Shown here in pieces: positions 22,973 through 32,366 of a stretch of DNA of 64,000 bases. Source of the DNA: Anthopleura xanthogrammica. Its lineage: Eukaryota; Cnidaria; Anthozoa; Actiniaria; Actiniidae. The notes beneath the pieces were generated by a model that was not told the origin of the DNA, did no database searches, and saw only the letters and a list, made by a program, of their open reading frames with translations. A program made the translations under genes and the position numbers. The stretch covers positions 3,358,792-3,422,791 of the forward strand of contig OZ025219.1 of assembly GCA_964019055.1 (NCBI GenBank), written 5' to 3'. How positions within the stretch are numbered: the stretch's first letter is position 1; each line of letters begins with the position of its first letter.

Positions 22973-23241
22973 TCTATAGATGGAGCATAAAGCTGACAAT
23001 TATCGAAATGTTCTCGATTGAACGAAATAAAAAGAAAACTCTTGTAATGCAAAACCTCGTTATTTTTTCTACCCGAGGCAAAATGGTTGTCCTCATCAAA
23101 ACTCTCATTCACGTTATCAACAAGCAATTTCACAATTTCAATCGCAGCCTTCAACACATTGGAATGAACGAATTTTTTTTTTTCTTCGAGATCATTGTAC
23201 ACAAGCAAGAATGTTTTGAAGGTTAGCAAAGCACTCATCAT
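22954..23241 (-). other. Conserved ORF X (95 codons), function unknown
   Basis: A minus-strand ORF starting MMSALLTFKTFLLVYNDLE and containing LLVDNVNESFDEDNHFASGR and ISFNREHFD. The second half is conserved at 26352-26609 and 28934-29191 with an in-frame 3-nt length difference. Its C-terminal end here runs into the 43-bp minisatellite. No domain recognised. It may be an old gene or just part of the duplicated unit. Confidence 0.35.
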
Positions 23242-23969
23242 TTTAAAATAACAGATGCTAGATAGAAGTGTTTTAAGTGCTGTCCATTATTGACTATTAT
23301 GCTTTTCATGCTTTTTTCGGTTTCTAATTTTTTTTTTTTTTTTGGAACCCCTGATGAAACATTAAGCACAAGTTTTGAATGTTGTTTCTCAAATTCATTT
23401 TTTTCTTTATTTCTTTATTTTTTATTTAATTTGTTTTCCTCCATTTCAAGGTCGTTGCATGGGTATTAAGATACCTAGTTGTCAGCGGTAATGAGTGTCA
23501 ACACCTAACAATTTTGGGTTTCCTGTGGAATCTCTAAAGCTCCTTTTATGGCTTGGGTTCCCTGTGATGTCAGTGAAAAATGGAATTTGGTAGTTATTGA
23601 AAAGCCAGGGAATTTCATTTCCCCAGGAGAGTGGGAACCCTGCTAAATACGTTATAACAAATTAATATACTTTCTGTAAGATATGTAGTCTTCTAAAGTT
23701 TTTATTCATTGCTTCAACTTTTTTTTTTTAATCTTTAGTTTATTCATGATATATAAACTGAAAGTGTATCCTAGAGTTGAGCAGCCACACGACTCAGATT
23801 AATTATTTTTCGTACTGACAGCGTGTCATTACCTGCAGAATAAAAAGAAAATTACGATGAATAGATCATATAGCAAAGAACACAAGTTAAGATGGCTGTC
23901 TACTTTGGAGCATTCGATTGGGAGAGTAAGTACGTGGCATCAACAATAGAATTCAATTAGAATAATAAT

Positions 23970-24790
23970 ACTACATCCATACCTCCCTACCTTTCTACCT
24001 ACCTATCCTACCTACCTACCTACCTACCCTACCTCCCTACCTCCCTGCCTCTCTACCTACCTACATTACCTACCTACCTACCTACCTACCTACATTACCT
24101 ACCTACCTACCTACATACATACCTTACCTCGCTAACTTTCTTCCTTCGTAGCTACCAACCTACCAACCTACCAACCTACCAACCTACCAACCTACCAACC
24201 TACCAACCTACCAACCTACCAACCTACCAACCTACCAACCTACCAACCTACCAACCTACCAACCTACCAACCTACCAACCTACCAACCTACCAACCTACC
24301 AACCAACCAACCAACCAACCTACCAACCTACCAACCTAACTACCTCTCTACCTACCAACCTACCTACCTCTCTACCTACCTACCTACCTACCTATCTACC
24401 TACCTCTCTACCTACCAACCTACCAACCTACCAACCTACCAACCTACCAACCTACCAACCTACCAACCTACCAACCTACCAACCTACCAACCTACCAACC
24501 TACCAACCTACCAACCTACCAACCTACCAACCTACCAACCTACCAACCTACCAACCTACCAACCTACCAACCTACCAACCTACCAACCTACCAACCTACC
24601 AACCTACCAACCTACCAACCTACCAACCTACCAACCTACCAACCTACCAACCTACCAACCTACCAACCTACCAACCTACCAACCTACCAACCTACCAACC
24701 TACCAACCTACCAACCTACCAACCTACCAACCTACCTACCTCTCTACCTACCTACCTACCTACCTACCTATCTACCTATATCTGTCTACT
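23970..24790. repeat. CTAC/CTACCAAC arrays 3' of the first intact peptide gene
   Basis: Mixed 'ctac' repeats flank long runs of the octamer CTACCAAC (most of 24151-24733). The array ends about 30 bp before the stop codon of the peptide gene, so it would fall in or just beyond the 3' UTR. Confidence 0.95.
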
Positions 24791-24819
24791 TAACTATATA
24801 TCTTTGTATTTATCCCGCT

Positions 24820-25893
24820 TCATACCCATGCAGCTGTTTTGTAAGGTGTCACATTAGCTTCTATTACTTCCTCATCACTGCATCCCTCATGACAGCACTC
24901 TTCTATAACCAATTCATATTTATTCTCATACGAGGTTTTACGCTTAGCCCACGCAAAAAATGTCTTCGCCTCTTTTTCAGTCATTGGCGAGTCATCACGA
25001 CAGGATGAAAGCACTATAAGACATAAAAAAAATAAATTACACGACCACATCAGCTCAGCTGTAAACCTTATTTTTTTTGTGTTGAAATAAATGTTATTGA
25101 ATCAATCTGACTTCGATTAGCCCAGAGGTTGTTTCAGGGTTTAATCTGTGAGTTAACCATTCACTGACTTAGATCAGCCCAGAGGTTGTTTCAGGGTTCA
25201 ATCTGTGAGTTTTCCGTGCCCTGACGTAGATCAGCCCAGAGGTTGTTTCAGGGTTCAATCTGTGAGTTAACCATGCACTGGCTTAGATCAGCGCAGAGGT
25301 TGTTTCAGGGTTCAATCTGTGAGTTTTCCGTGCCCTGACTTAGATCAGCCCAGAGGTTGTTTCAGGGCACGATCTGTGAGTTAGCCATGCCCTGACTAGA
25401 TCAGCCCAGAGGTTGTTTCAGGGTTCGATCTGTGAGTTAGCCATACCCTGACTTAGATCAGCCCAGAGGCTGTTTTAGGGCTCGATCTGTGAGTTATCCT
25501 ATCCAGCCCAGAGGTTATTTCAGGTTTCGATCTGTGAGTTTTCCGTGCCCTGACTTAGATCAGCCCAGAGGTTGTTTCAGGGTTCGATCTGTGAGTTAGC
25601 CATACCCTGACTTAGATCAGCCCAGAGGCTGTTTTAGGGCTCGATCTGTGAGTTATCCTATCCAGCCCAGAGGTTATTTCAGGTTTCGATCTGTGAGTTT
25701 TCCGTGCCCTGACTTAGATCAGCCCAGAGGTTGTTTCAGGGTTTGATCTGTTAGTTATCCTTGTCCTAATTGTTAGATGAGAATCAAAGTAGCCTATTAT
25801 TTTAATGCTGTTATTGTACACATTGATCATTATCTTACCTCCGTTCATCACAAGCAAGCTGATCACAAGCAAGACCAAAGACGAGCACTTCAT
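24820..25893 (-). CDS. Small secreted peptide with CCHEGC motif (intact copy A)
   Basis: Two exons: 25893-25839 (55 nt, phase 1) and 25013-24820 (194 nt, TGA), giving 82 residues. Exon 1 encodes a signal peptide, [18 protein letters not shown]. Exon 2 encodes one Cys early (SSCRDD), a basic KRK site, then [20 protein letters not shown] and a C-terminal AAWV. The total is four cysteines outside the signal. CCxxxC after basic residues resembles an insulin-superfamily A chain, but the B-chain second Cys and the last A-chain Cys are absent, so membership is only a hypothesis. The intron carries a 57-bp minisatellite. A TATAAAA box lies 74-80 bases upstream of the ATG. I do not recognise the family by name. 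Confidence 0.75.
25095..25770. repeat. 57-bp intronic minisatellite (about 11 copies)
   Basis: Units contain 'gatcagcccagaggttgttt' followed by 'cagggttcgatctgtgagtt'. The array lies wholly within the intron of peptide gene copy A. A shorter array of the same unit is in copy B. Confidence 0.95.
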
Positions 25894-25966
25894 GTTGGTT
25901 GGTTTCTTGGCACAAGTCGAAAATAACGTTAGCAGTTGAATAGTTAAATCAAATATTTCAAAGTCC

Positions 25967-25973
25967 TTTTATA
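25967..25973 (-). promoter_or_regulatory. TATA box of peptide gene copy A
   Basis: TATAAAA on the minus strand, within 'gctataaaagg', 74 bases 5' of the start codon. It is conserved at the same place in copy B (28549-28555) and in orphan copy 1. Sequence further upstream is also conserved between copies. Confidence 0.65.
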
Positions 25974-26351
25974 GCTAATATATGTGCTCGTGGAGTATCT
26001 TATTGGCTAAAACTTTGCTAAATTGCAATTACCGAGTGTTTCTGTTGGCTCTTTTACCTTAGGCGTTCTAACAAACACCGTATTAGGTTGCTACGCATTC
26101 AAACTAGTGCTTTATATCTCAGCATTGTTCCAAAAAAAACTTCGAACCCGAGAAAAAAGAACTCGTAATATTCACGGCGGCCTTGTGATCATATTAAACT
26201 CAGTTTCTTGATGTTTGCAACCTATGATGAAGCACTCTCGCCTTGTTAGCAATTTCTAAACCAAGAAAAACCAGGGAAACGACAATGAAATTACGGAATT
26301 CCAACAAAGTGAAAAGCATAATAGTCAAAATGGACAGCACTTAAAACACTT

Positions 26352-26609
26352 CTATCTAACATGTAGCTGGGAATCATCAAAGTGTTCTCGATTGAACGAA
26401 ATAGAATGGAAAATTCTCTTGTCATGCAAAAGCACGTTATTGTTTCTGCCCGAGGCAAAATGGTTGCCATCATCAAAACTCTCTTTCACGTTATCAACAA
26501 GCAAGTTCACTGGGATGATTTTTCTTTCGTTTCGAGAAGAGAATTTGCAGCCTTCGTCACATTGGCAGGAACGAAATGAATTGTTTTTGCTCAAGATCAC
26601 TATACACAA
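26352..26609 (-). other. Conserved ORF X, second minus copy
   Basis: 85 codons, containing CQCDEGCKFSSRNER, LLVDNVKESFDDGNHFASGR and ISFNREHFDD. It is related to 22954-23241 and nearly identical to 28934-29191. The 5' portion is frame-shifted relative to the first copy (the MMSALL start is in another frame). Unknown function. Confidence 0.35.
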
Positions 26610-27354
26610 AGAACAATATTTTGAAGATTAACAAAGCACTCATCATTTTAAAATAACAGATGCTAGATAGAAGTGTCTTAAGTGCTGTCCATTATTGACT
26701 ATTATGCTTTTCATGCTTTTTTCGGTTCCTAAGTTGTTGTTTTTTTTTTTTTGGAACCCCTGATGAAACATGAAGCACAAGTTTCTTGAATGTTGTTTCT
26801 CAAATTCACTTTTTTTTCATTTAATTTGTTTTCCTCCATTTCAAGGTCGTTGCATGGGTATTAAGATACCTAGTTGTCAGCGGTAATGAGTATCAACACC
26901 TAACAATTTTGGGTTTCCTGTGGAATCTCTAAAGCTCCTTTTATGGCTTGGGTTCCCTGTGATGTCAGTGAAAAATGGAATTTGGTAGTTATTGAAAAGC
27001 CAGGGAATTTCATTTCCCCAGGAGAGTGGGAACCCTGCTAAATACGTTATAACAAATTAATATACTTTCTGTAAGATATGTAGTCTTCTAAAGTTTTTAT
27101 TCATTGCTTCAACTTTTTTTTTTTAATCTTTAGTTTATTCATGATATATTAACTGAAAGTGTATCCTAGAGTTGAGCAGCCACACGACTGAGATTAATTA
27201 TTTTTCGTACTTACAGAGTTTCATTACCTGCAGAATAAAAAGAAAATTACAATGATTAGATCATATAGCAAAGAACACAAGTTAAGATGGCTGTCTACTT
27301 TGGAGCATTCGATTGGCATCAACAATAGAATTCAATTAGAATAATAATACTACC

Positions 27355-27725
27355 TCCATACCTCCCCACCTTTCTACCTACCTACCCTACCTCCCTACCT
27401 CCCTACCTCCCTACCTCCCTACCTCCCTACCTCCCTACCTCCCTACCTCTCTACCTATTTACCTACATTACCTACCTACCTACCTACGTACATTACCTAC
27501 CTACCTACCTACATTACCTACCTACCTACCTACATACATACATTACCTCGCTAACTTTCTTCCTTCGTAGCTACCAACCTACCAACCTACCAACCTACCA
27601 ACCTACCAACCTACCAACCTACCAACCTACCAACTACCAACCTACCAACTACCAACCTACCAACCTCATACCAACTACCAATCTACCTCTCTACCTACCT
27701 ACCTACCTACCTACCTATCTACCTA
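27355..27725. repeat. CTAC-type array 3' of peptide copy B
   Basis: Runs of CTCCCTAC, CTAC and CTACCAAC, shorter than the 23.97-24.79 kb counterpart. Confidence 0.93.
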
Positions 27726-27766
27726 TATCTGTCTACTTAACTATATATCTTTGTATTTATCCCGCT

Positions 27767-28474
27767 TCATACCCATGCAGCTGTTTTGTAAGGTGTCACA
27801 TTAGCTTCTATTACTTCCTCATCACTGCATCCCTCATGACAGCACTCTTCTATAACCAATTCATATTTATTCTCATACGGGGTGTTACGCATAGCCCGCG
27901 CAAAAAATGTCTTCGCCTCTTTTTCAGTCATTGGCGAGTCATCACGACAGGATGAAAGCACTATAAGACATAAAAATAATAAATTACACGACCACATAAG
28001 CTCAGCTGTAAACCTTATTTTTTTCAGATCAGCCCAGTGGTTGTTTTAGGGTTCGATCTGTGAGTTAGCCATGCCCTGACTAGATCAGCCCAGAGGTTGT
28101 TTCAGGGTTCGATCTGTGAGTTAGCCATGCCCTGACTAGATCAGCCCAGAGGTTGTATCAGGGTTCGATCTGTGAGTTAGCCATACCCTGACTTAGATCA
28201 GCCCAGAGGCTGTTTCAGGGCTCGATCTGTGAGTTATCCTATCCAGCCCAGAGGTTATTTCAGGTTTCGATCTGTGAGTTTTCCGTGCCCTGACTTAGAT
28301 CAGCCCAGAGGTTGTTTCAGGGTTTGATCTGTTAGTTATCCTTGTCCTAATTGTTAGATGAGAATCAAAGTAGCCTATTATTTTAATGCTGTTATTGTAC
28401 ACATTGATCATTATCTTACCTCCGTTCATCACAAGCAAGCTGATCACAAGCAAGACCAAAGACGAGCACTTCAT
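27767..28474 (-). CDS. Small secreted peptide with CCHEGC motif (intact copy B)
   Basis: Two exons: 28474-28420 and 27960-27767, the same lengths and phase as copy A, 82 residues. It differs from copy A in a few residues around the middle (ARAMRNTPYENK in place of [12 protein letters not shown]), so the KRK basic site present in copy A is lost here. Four cysteines and the CCHEGC motif are retained. The intron contains about five to six units of the 57-bp minisatellite (28026-28345). TATAAAA lies 75-81 bases upstream of the ATG. Expected to be secreted. Confidence 0.75.
28026..28345. repeat. 57-bp intronic minisatellite, short array
   Basis: About 5.5 units of the same repeat as 25095-25770, inside the intron of copy B. 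Array length therefore differs about twofold between two otherwise similar genes. Confidence 0.93.
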
Positions 28475-28548
28475 GTTGGTTGGTTTCTTGGCACAAGTCG
28501 AAAATAACTTTAGCAGTTGAATAGTTAAATCAAATATTTCAAAATCCC

Positions 28549-28555
28549 TTTTATA
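28549..28555 (-). promoter_or_regulatory. TATA box of peptide gene copy B
   Basis: TATAAAA on the minus strand in the same context and position as in copy A. Confidence 0.6.
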
Positions 28556-28933
28556 GCTAATATATGTGCTCGTGAAGTATTTTATTGGCTAAAACTTTGC
28601 TAAATTGCAATTACCGAGTGTTTCTGTTGGCTCTTTTACCTTAGGCGTTCTTACAAACACCGTATTAGGTTGCTACGCATTCAAACTAGTGCTTTATATC
28701 TCAGCATTGTTCCAAAAAAAACTTCGAACCCGAGGAAAAAGAACTCGTAATATTCACGGCGGCCTTGTGATCATATTAAACTCAGTTTCTTGATGTTTGC
28801 AACCTATGATGAAGCACTCTCGCCTTGTTAGCAATTTCTAAACCAAGAAAAACCAGGGAAGCGACAATGAAATTACGGAATTCCAACAAAGTGAAAAGCA
28901 TAATAGTCAAAATGGACAGCACTTAAAACACTT

Positions 28934-29191
28934 CTATCTAACATATAGCTGGGAATCATCAAAGTGTTCTCGATTGAACGAAATAGAATGGAAAATTCTC
29001 TTGTCATGCAAAAGCACGTTATTGTTTCTGCCCGAGGCAAAATGGTTGCCATCATCAAAACTCTCTTTCAAGTTATCAACAAGCAAGTTCACTGGGATGA
29101 TTTTTCTTTCGTTTCGAGAAGAGAATTTGCAGCCTTCGTCACATTGGCAGGAACGAAATGAATTGTTTTTGCTCAAGATCACTATACACAA
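28934..29191 (-). other. Conserved ORF X, third minus copy
   Basis: 85 codons, two or three residues different from the 26352-26609 copy, 2582 bp away. No recognised domain. Confidence 0.35.
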
Positions 29192-29964
29192 AGAACAATA
29201 TTTTGAAGATTAACAAAGCACTCATCATTTTAAAATAACAGATGCTAGATAGAAGTGTCTTAAGTGCTGTCCATTATTGACTATTATGCTTTTCATGCTT
29301 TTTTCGGTTCCTAAGTTGTTGTTTTTTTTTTTTTGGAACCCCTGATGAAACATGAAGCACAAGTTTCTTGAATGTTGTTTCTCAAATTCACTTTTTTTTC
29401 ATTTAATTTGTTTTCCTCCATTTCAAGGTCGTTGCATGGGTATTAAGATACCTAGTTGTCAGCGGTAATGAGTATCAACACCTAACAATTTTGGGTTTCC
29501 TGTGGAATCTCTAAAGCTCCTTTTATGGCTTGGGTTCCCTGTGATGTCAGTGAAAAATGGAATTTGGTAGTTATTGAAAAGCCAGGGAATTTCATTTCCC
29601 CAGGAGAGTGGGAACCCTGCTAAATACGTTATAACAAATTAATATACTTTCTGTAAGATATGTAGTCTTCTAAAGTTTTTATTCATTGCTTCAACTTTTT
29701 TTTTTTAATCTTTAGTTTATTCATGATATATAAACTGAAAGTGTATCCTAGAGTTGAGCAGCCACACGACTCAGATTAATTATTTTTCGTACTGACAGCG
29801 TGTCATTACCTGCAGAATAAAAAGAAAATTACGATGAATAGATCATATAGCAAAGAACACAAGTTAAGATGGCTGTCTACTTTGGAGCATTCGATTGGGA
29901 GAGTAAGTACGTGGCATCAACAATAGAATTCAATTAGAATAATAATACGACTTTGTTCCTTAGG

Positions 29965-30240
29965 GCTACCTCCCTACCTTCCTACCTCCCTACCTCCCTA
30001 CCTCCCTACCTCCCTACCTCCCTACCTCCCTACCTCCCTACCTCCCTACCTCCCTACCTACCTACCTCCCTATCTCCCTATATCCCTACCTCTCTGCCTC
30101 TATATCTCCCTACAAACCAACCTATCTACCTACCTACTCACTTACCTACCTCCCACCCTACCTCAGTAGCTTCCTACCTCTCTACCTACCTACCCCCCTC
30201 CCTCCTTCCCCCCCCGTTCCTATTATTCTTTCCCTTAGAT
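29965..30240. repeat. CTCCCTAC array 3' of peptide exon copy C
   Basis: Pyrimidine-rich octamer and tetramer repeats. They produce a proline/leucine-rich ORF (YLPTSLPP repeats) on the plus strand that is not a gene. Confidence 0.93.
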
Positions 30241-30260
30241 CTGTCTACTTAACTATATTT

Positions 30261-30404
30261 AGCACTTAATGACTGGTCCCGAGGTAAACAGTTAGTTTTG
30301 TTTCCCGAGAATCTCAATGTTTCCCGAGGCTCCGGCCGAGGGAAACATTGAGATTCTCGGGAAACGAAACTAACTGATTTCCCGATGGATCAGTCATTAA
30401 GTGT
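30261..30404. mobile_element. Near-perfect foldback element
   Basis: 'agcacttaatgactg' and 'tttcccgagaatctcaatg' pair with 'cattgagattctcgggaaa' and 'cagtcattaagtg' across a short GC-rich centre ('ctccggccga'). The strength of pairing suggests recent insertion. Confidence 0.85.
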
Positions 30405-30694
30405 TTTATTATATACTCTAGTCAAACGAAGAAAAATTTTCTCTCCATTTTGAATTTTTTTAATTTTTTATGACTGAAAACAAGATGCAGTTTGCAAAAG
30501 CGCCACAAGAACTTTCGATGGACTTTGACCTGCTCACGTGGATTTATTCCCCTCTCACGCTTTGATCACGTGCATTTATTACCCGCGCGGGAGTTATTGA
30601 GATTTATTTCCCTCCACGTGATGTACTCGACTCTCGACCAATAAGAAAACGAGTTTGACTAGGATATATAATAAATGTATATATTCACCTCGAT

Positions 30695-30894
30695 TCAAAC
30701 CTTTGCAGCTGTGTAGTACATTATTGATACATCAGCTTCTTTTACTTCCTCATTGTCGCATCCCTCGTGACAACACTCTTCATAAAGTCGCTCACGTCGA
30801 GACTCTCGACTAGTTTTTCTTTTGTAAACCCGCGGATAAAATCTCTTCGCATCATTTTCAGTCATGGACGAGTCTTCCTCACCGGATGAAAGCA
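30695..30894 (-). pseudogene. Orphan mature-peptide exon of the CCHEGC family (copy C)
   Basis: A 200-nt exon with an AG acceptor and TGA stop. It encodes VLSSGEEDSSMTEND..., then [22 protein letters not shown] and AAKV. The early Cys of copies A/B is Gly here, leaving three cysteines. The incoming phase fits exon 1 of the other copies, but no exon 1 was found above 30.9 kb: intron-like sequence at 31300-31450 (matching 21470-21600) runs into unrelated sequence. It could still be a functional gene with a diverged first exon. Confidence 0.6.
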
Positions 30895-31030
30895 CTAAGA
30901 AATAACAAAAAAATAAATTACACGACCACATCAGCTCAGCTGTTATTATTTTTTCTTCTGTTGTTTTCAATTACAATAACAAGCGGGTCGTGCCTGGGCT
31001 GTGTTACATAAATAAAATTTTAAATTTGGA

Positions 31031-31300
31031 GGGGCTAATCATCCTTGCTTGCAGCTAAAGAGCTGAATTACGAAGGATGCAGCTCAACGTGGTCGAGTCG
31101 AAGGCTTATGAAGGCGCCTCGGGCAGCCATAATACGACTCATGTCTGACCACGGAGCACAGCTCAAATCGAATACCCTCGAAGCAAGGGAGAGAACCAAC
31201 AAACTCAACTCACTGAAGGTGCCGAGTCCGGGGATCATCCCGGGACCATAGTGGTGGAGGCGAGAACTTACGCGCTACGCTACCCTTGCTTCCACCCTTG
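31031..31300. repeat. Degraded dispersed repeat
   Basis: GC-richer segment ('gccgagtccggggatcatcc') with fragmentary coding-like frames on the plus strand, ending at the peptide-intron homology. Class not identified. Confidence 0.35.
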
Positions 31301-31359
31301 TTATTGTGTTATAGTGTGTAATAAAAATAACTTGAACCTGAATATAACATATATAACAA

Positions 31360-31460
31360 TAAGCAGAAGAAGAAAAAGAAGAACAACAAGAAGAACAAGA
31401 ACAAGAACAAGAACAAGAACAAGAACAAGAAGAAGGAGAAGAAGAAGAGGAAGAAACACG
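31360..31460. repeat. Purine tract (AAGAAC)n/(AGAAGA)n
   Basis: Homologous to the tracts at 19605-19680 and 21530-21600, which lie in the introns downstream of orphan exons 1. It yields an Arg/Thr-rich ORF that is an artefact. Confidence 0.85.
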
Positions 31461-31623
31461 AGAAGATTAAAAACAAACCCTCAAAGAAAAGCGAAATCTG
31501 ATAGAACTTATTTTAATTATCAATTTATTTATGTAAGTAGATTAATCTTATATTCTAAAACGAATTTATAGAAAATTTTTAATTTAAGTACTATCTATTA
31601 AAAAAAATCAAAATGAAAATTAT

Positions 31624-31673
31624 GTATAGCCAGGGAATGGGAGGTGGGAGGTATGCCACCTCCCTGGTATAGC
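31624..31673. repeat. Short palindrome
   Basis: 'tatagccagggaatgggagg' pairs with 'cctccctggtatagc' around a 10-20 base centre. Confidence 0.55.
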
Positions 31674-32017
31674 TTAAAGGAGAACTAGTTTTGATATTTT
31701 GAGGCCTGCAAAGTTTTCTAAAAGAAGCCTTATTACGCACACTATATCGCCATGGTAACGGCTGGAGTCATTGAACCATTTGTTCAACTCAAAAGCTTCA
31801 TATGCAGATGTCATCAGGCTATTGCTACAAATTAGTTAAAAACAAAAGTACAAACACGAATAGGTTATTTTTGAAGCTTTTAACACAGTTCAGTGACTGA
31901 TTAATCCTTCTCAAAAAAGTAGTACTCAGAAATCTGTTACGAAGCAGTCACGTGGTATTTGAAAAATACGATGTTGCAAATTATTATATACGAATATAGC
32001 AAAGAAAAAATCATGCA

Positions 32018-32099
32018 GACGAGGTGGCCGAGTGGTTAAGGCGTTGGACTGCTAATCCAATGGGCTCTGCCCGCGTGGGTTCGAATCCCATCCTCGTCG
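32018..32099 (+). tRNA. tRNA-Ser (anticodon GCT)
   Basis: An 82-nt class II tRNA. The acceptor stem gacgagg pairs with cctcgtc at the 3' end. The A box (TGGCCGAGTGG) and B box (GGTTCGAATCC) are intact. The anticodon loop is CTGCTAA, with GCT at 32051-32053, and a variable arm is present (GGGCTCTGCCC), as expected for serine tRNA. A T-rich run soon after (about 32108) fits Pol III termination. No intron. Confidence 0.96.
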
Positions 32100-32119
32100 A
32101 AAAGTTAGTTTTTTGTATC

Positions 32120-32366
32120 CTGCGAATGTTGAACACTGAATAGTGCATTCTAAGACCAAAGGGCATTGTGGGCCTCATTAAATTGACATAAAAAGTCAAT
32201 ATACAGCGATTTGCTCTCAATACATAGCTAGTATATTGTTTCGGATGAAATGCACTAAGGATGAAATTAATTAATATTATTATTCATTTTACTTTAGAAA
32301 ATATTACATGACCCGAAATGCATTTCGGTCTTGGAATGCACTATTCAGTATGCAGTATTCAGTACT
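32120..32366. mobile_element. Inverted-repeat element just 3' of the tRNA
   Basis: 'gaacactgaatagtgcattctaagacc' (left) is inverted near 32325-32355 as 'ggtcttggaatgcactattcag'. It begins within about 20-30 bp of the tRNA 3' end. Confidence 0.65.

Larger units (their letters stand above)
23242..30250. repeat. Tandem segmental duplication carrying the peptide genes
   Basis: The same order recurs: block X, 'gtcgttgcatgggtattaag' flank, 'gatggctgtctactttggag' segment, CTAC-type array, exon 2 (minus), intron minisatellite, exon 1 (minus), promoter. Copies at 26.0-26.6 kb and 28.6-29.2 kb are offset by 2582 bp and almost identical. The 23.3-24 kb and 29.4-29.95 kb segments belong to neighbouring units. 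Confidence 0.9.

Noticed and set aside
29953..30252. 99-codon Pro/Leu-rich ORF
   Set aside because: Translation of the CTCCCTAC array.
31251..31571. 106-codon Arg/Thr-rich ORF
   Set aside because: Translation of an AAGAAC/AGAAGA tract within a degraded copy of the peptide intron.
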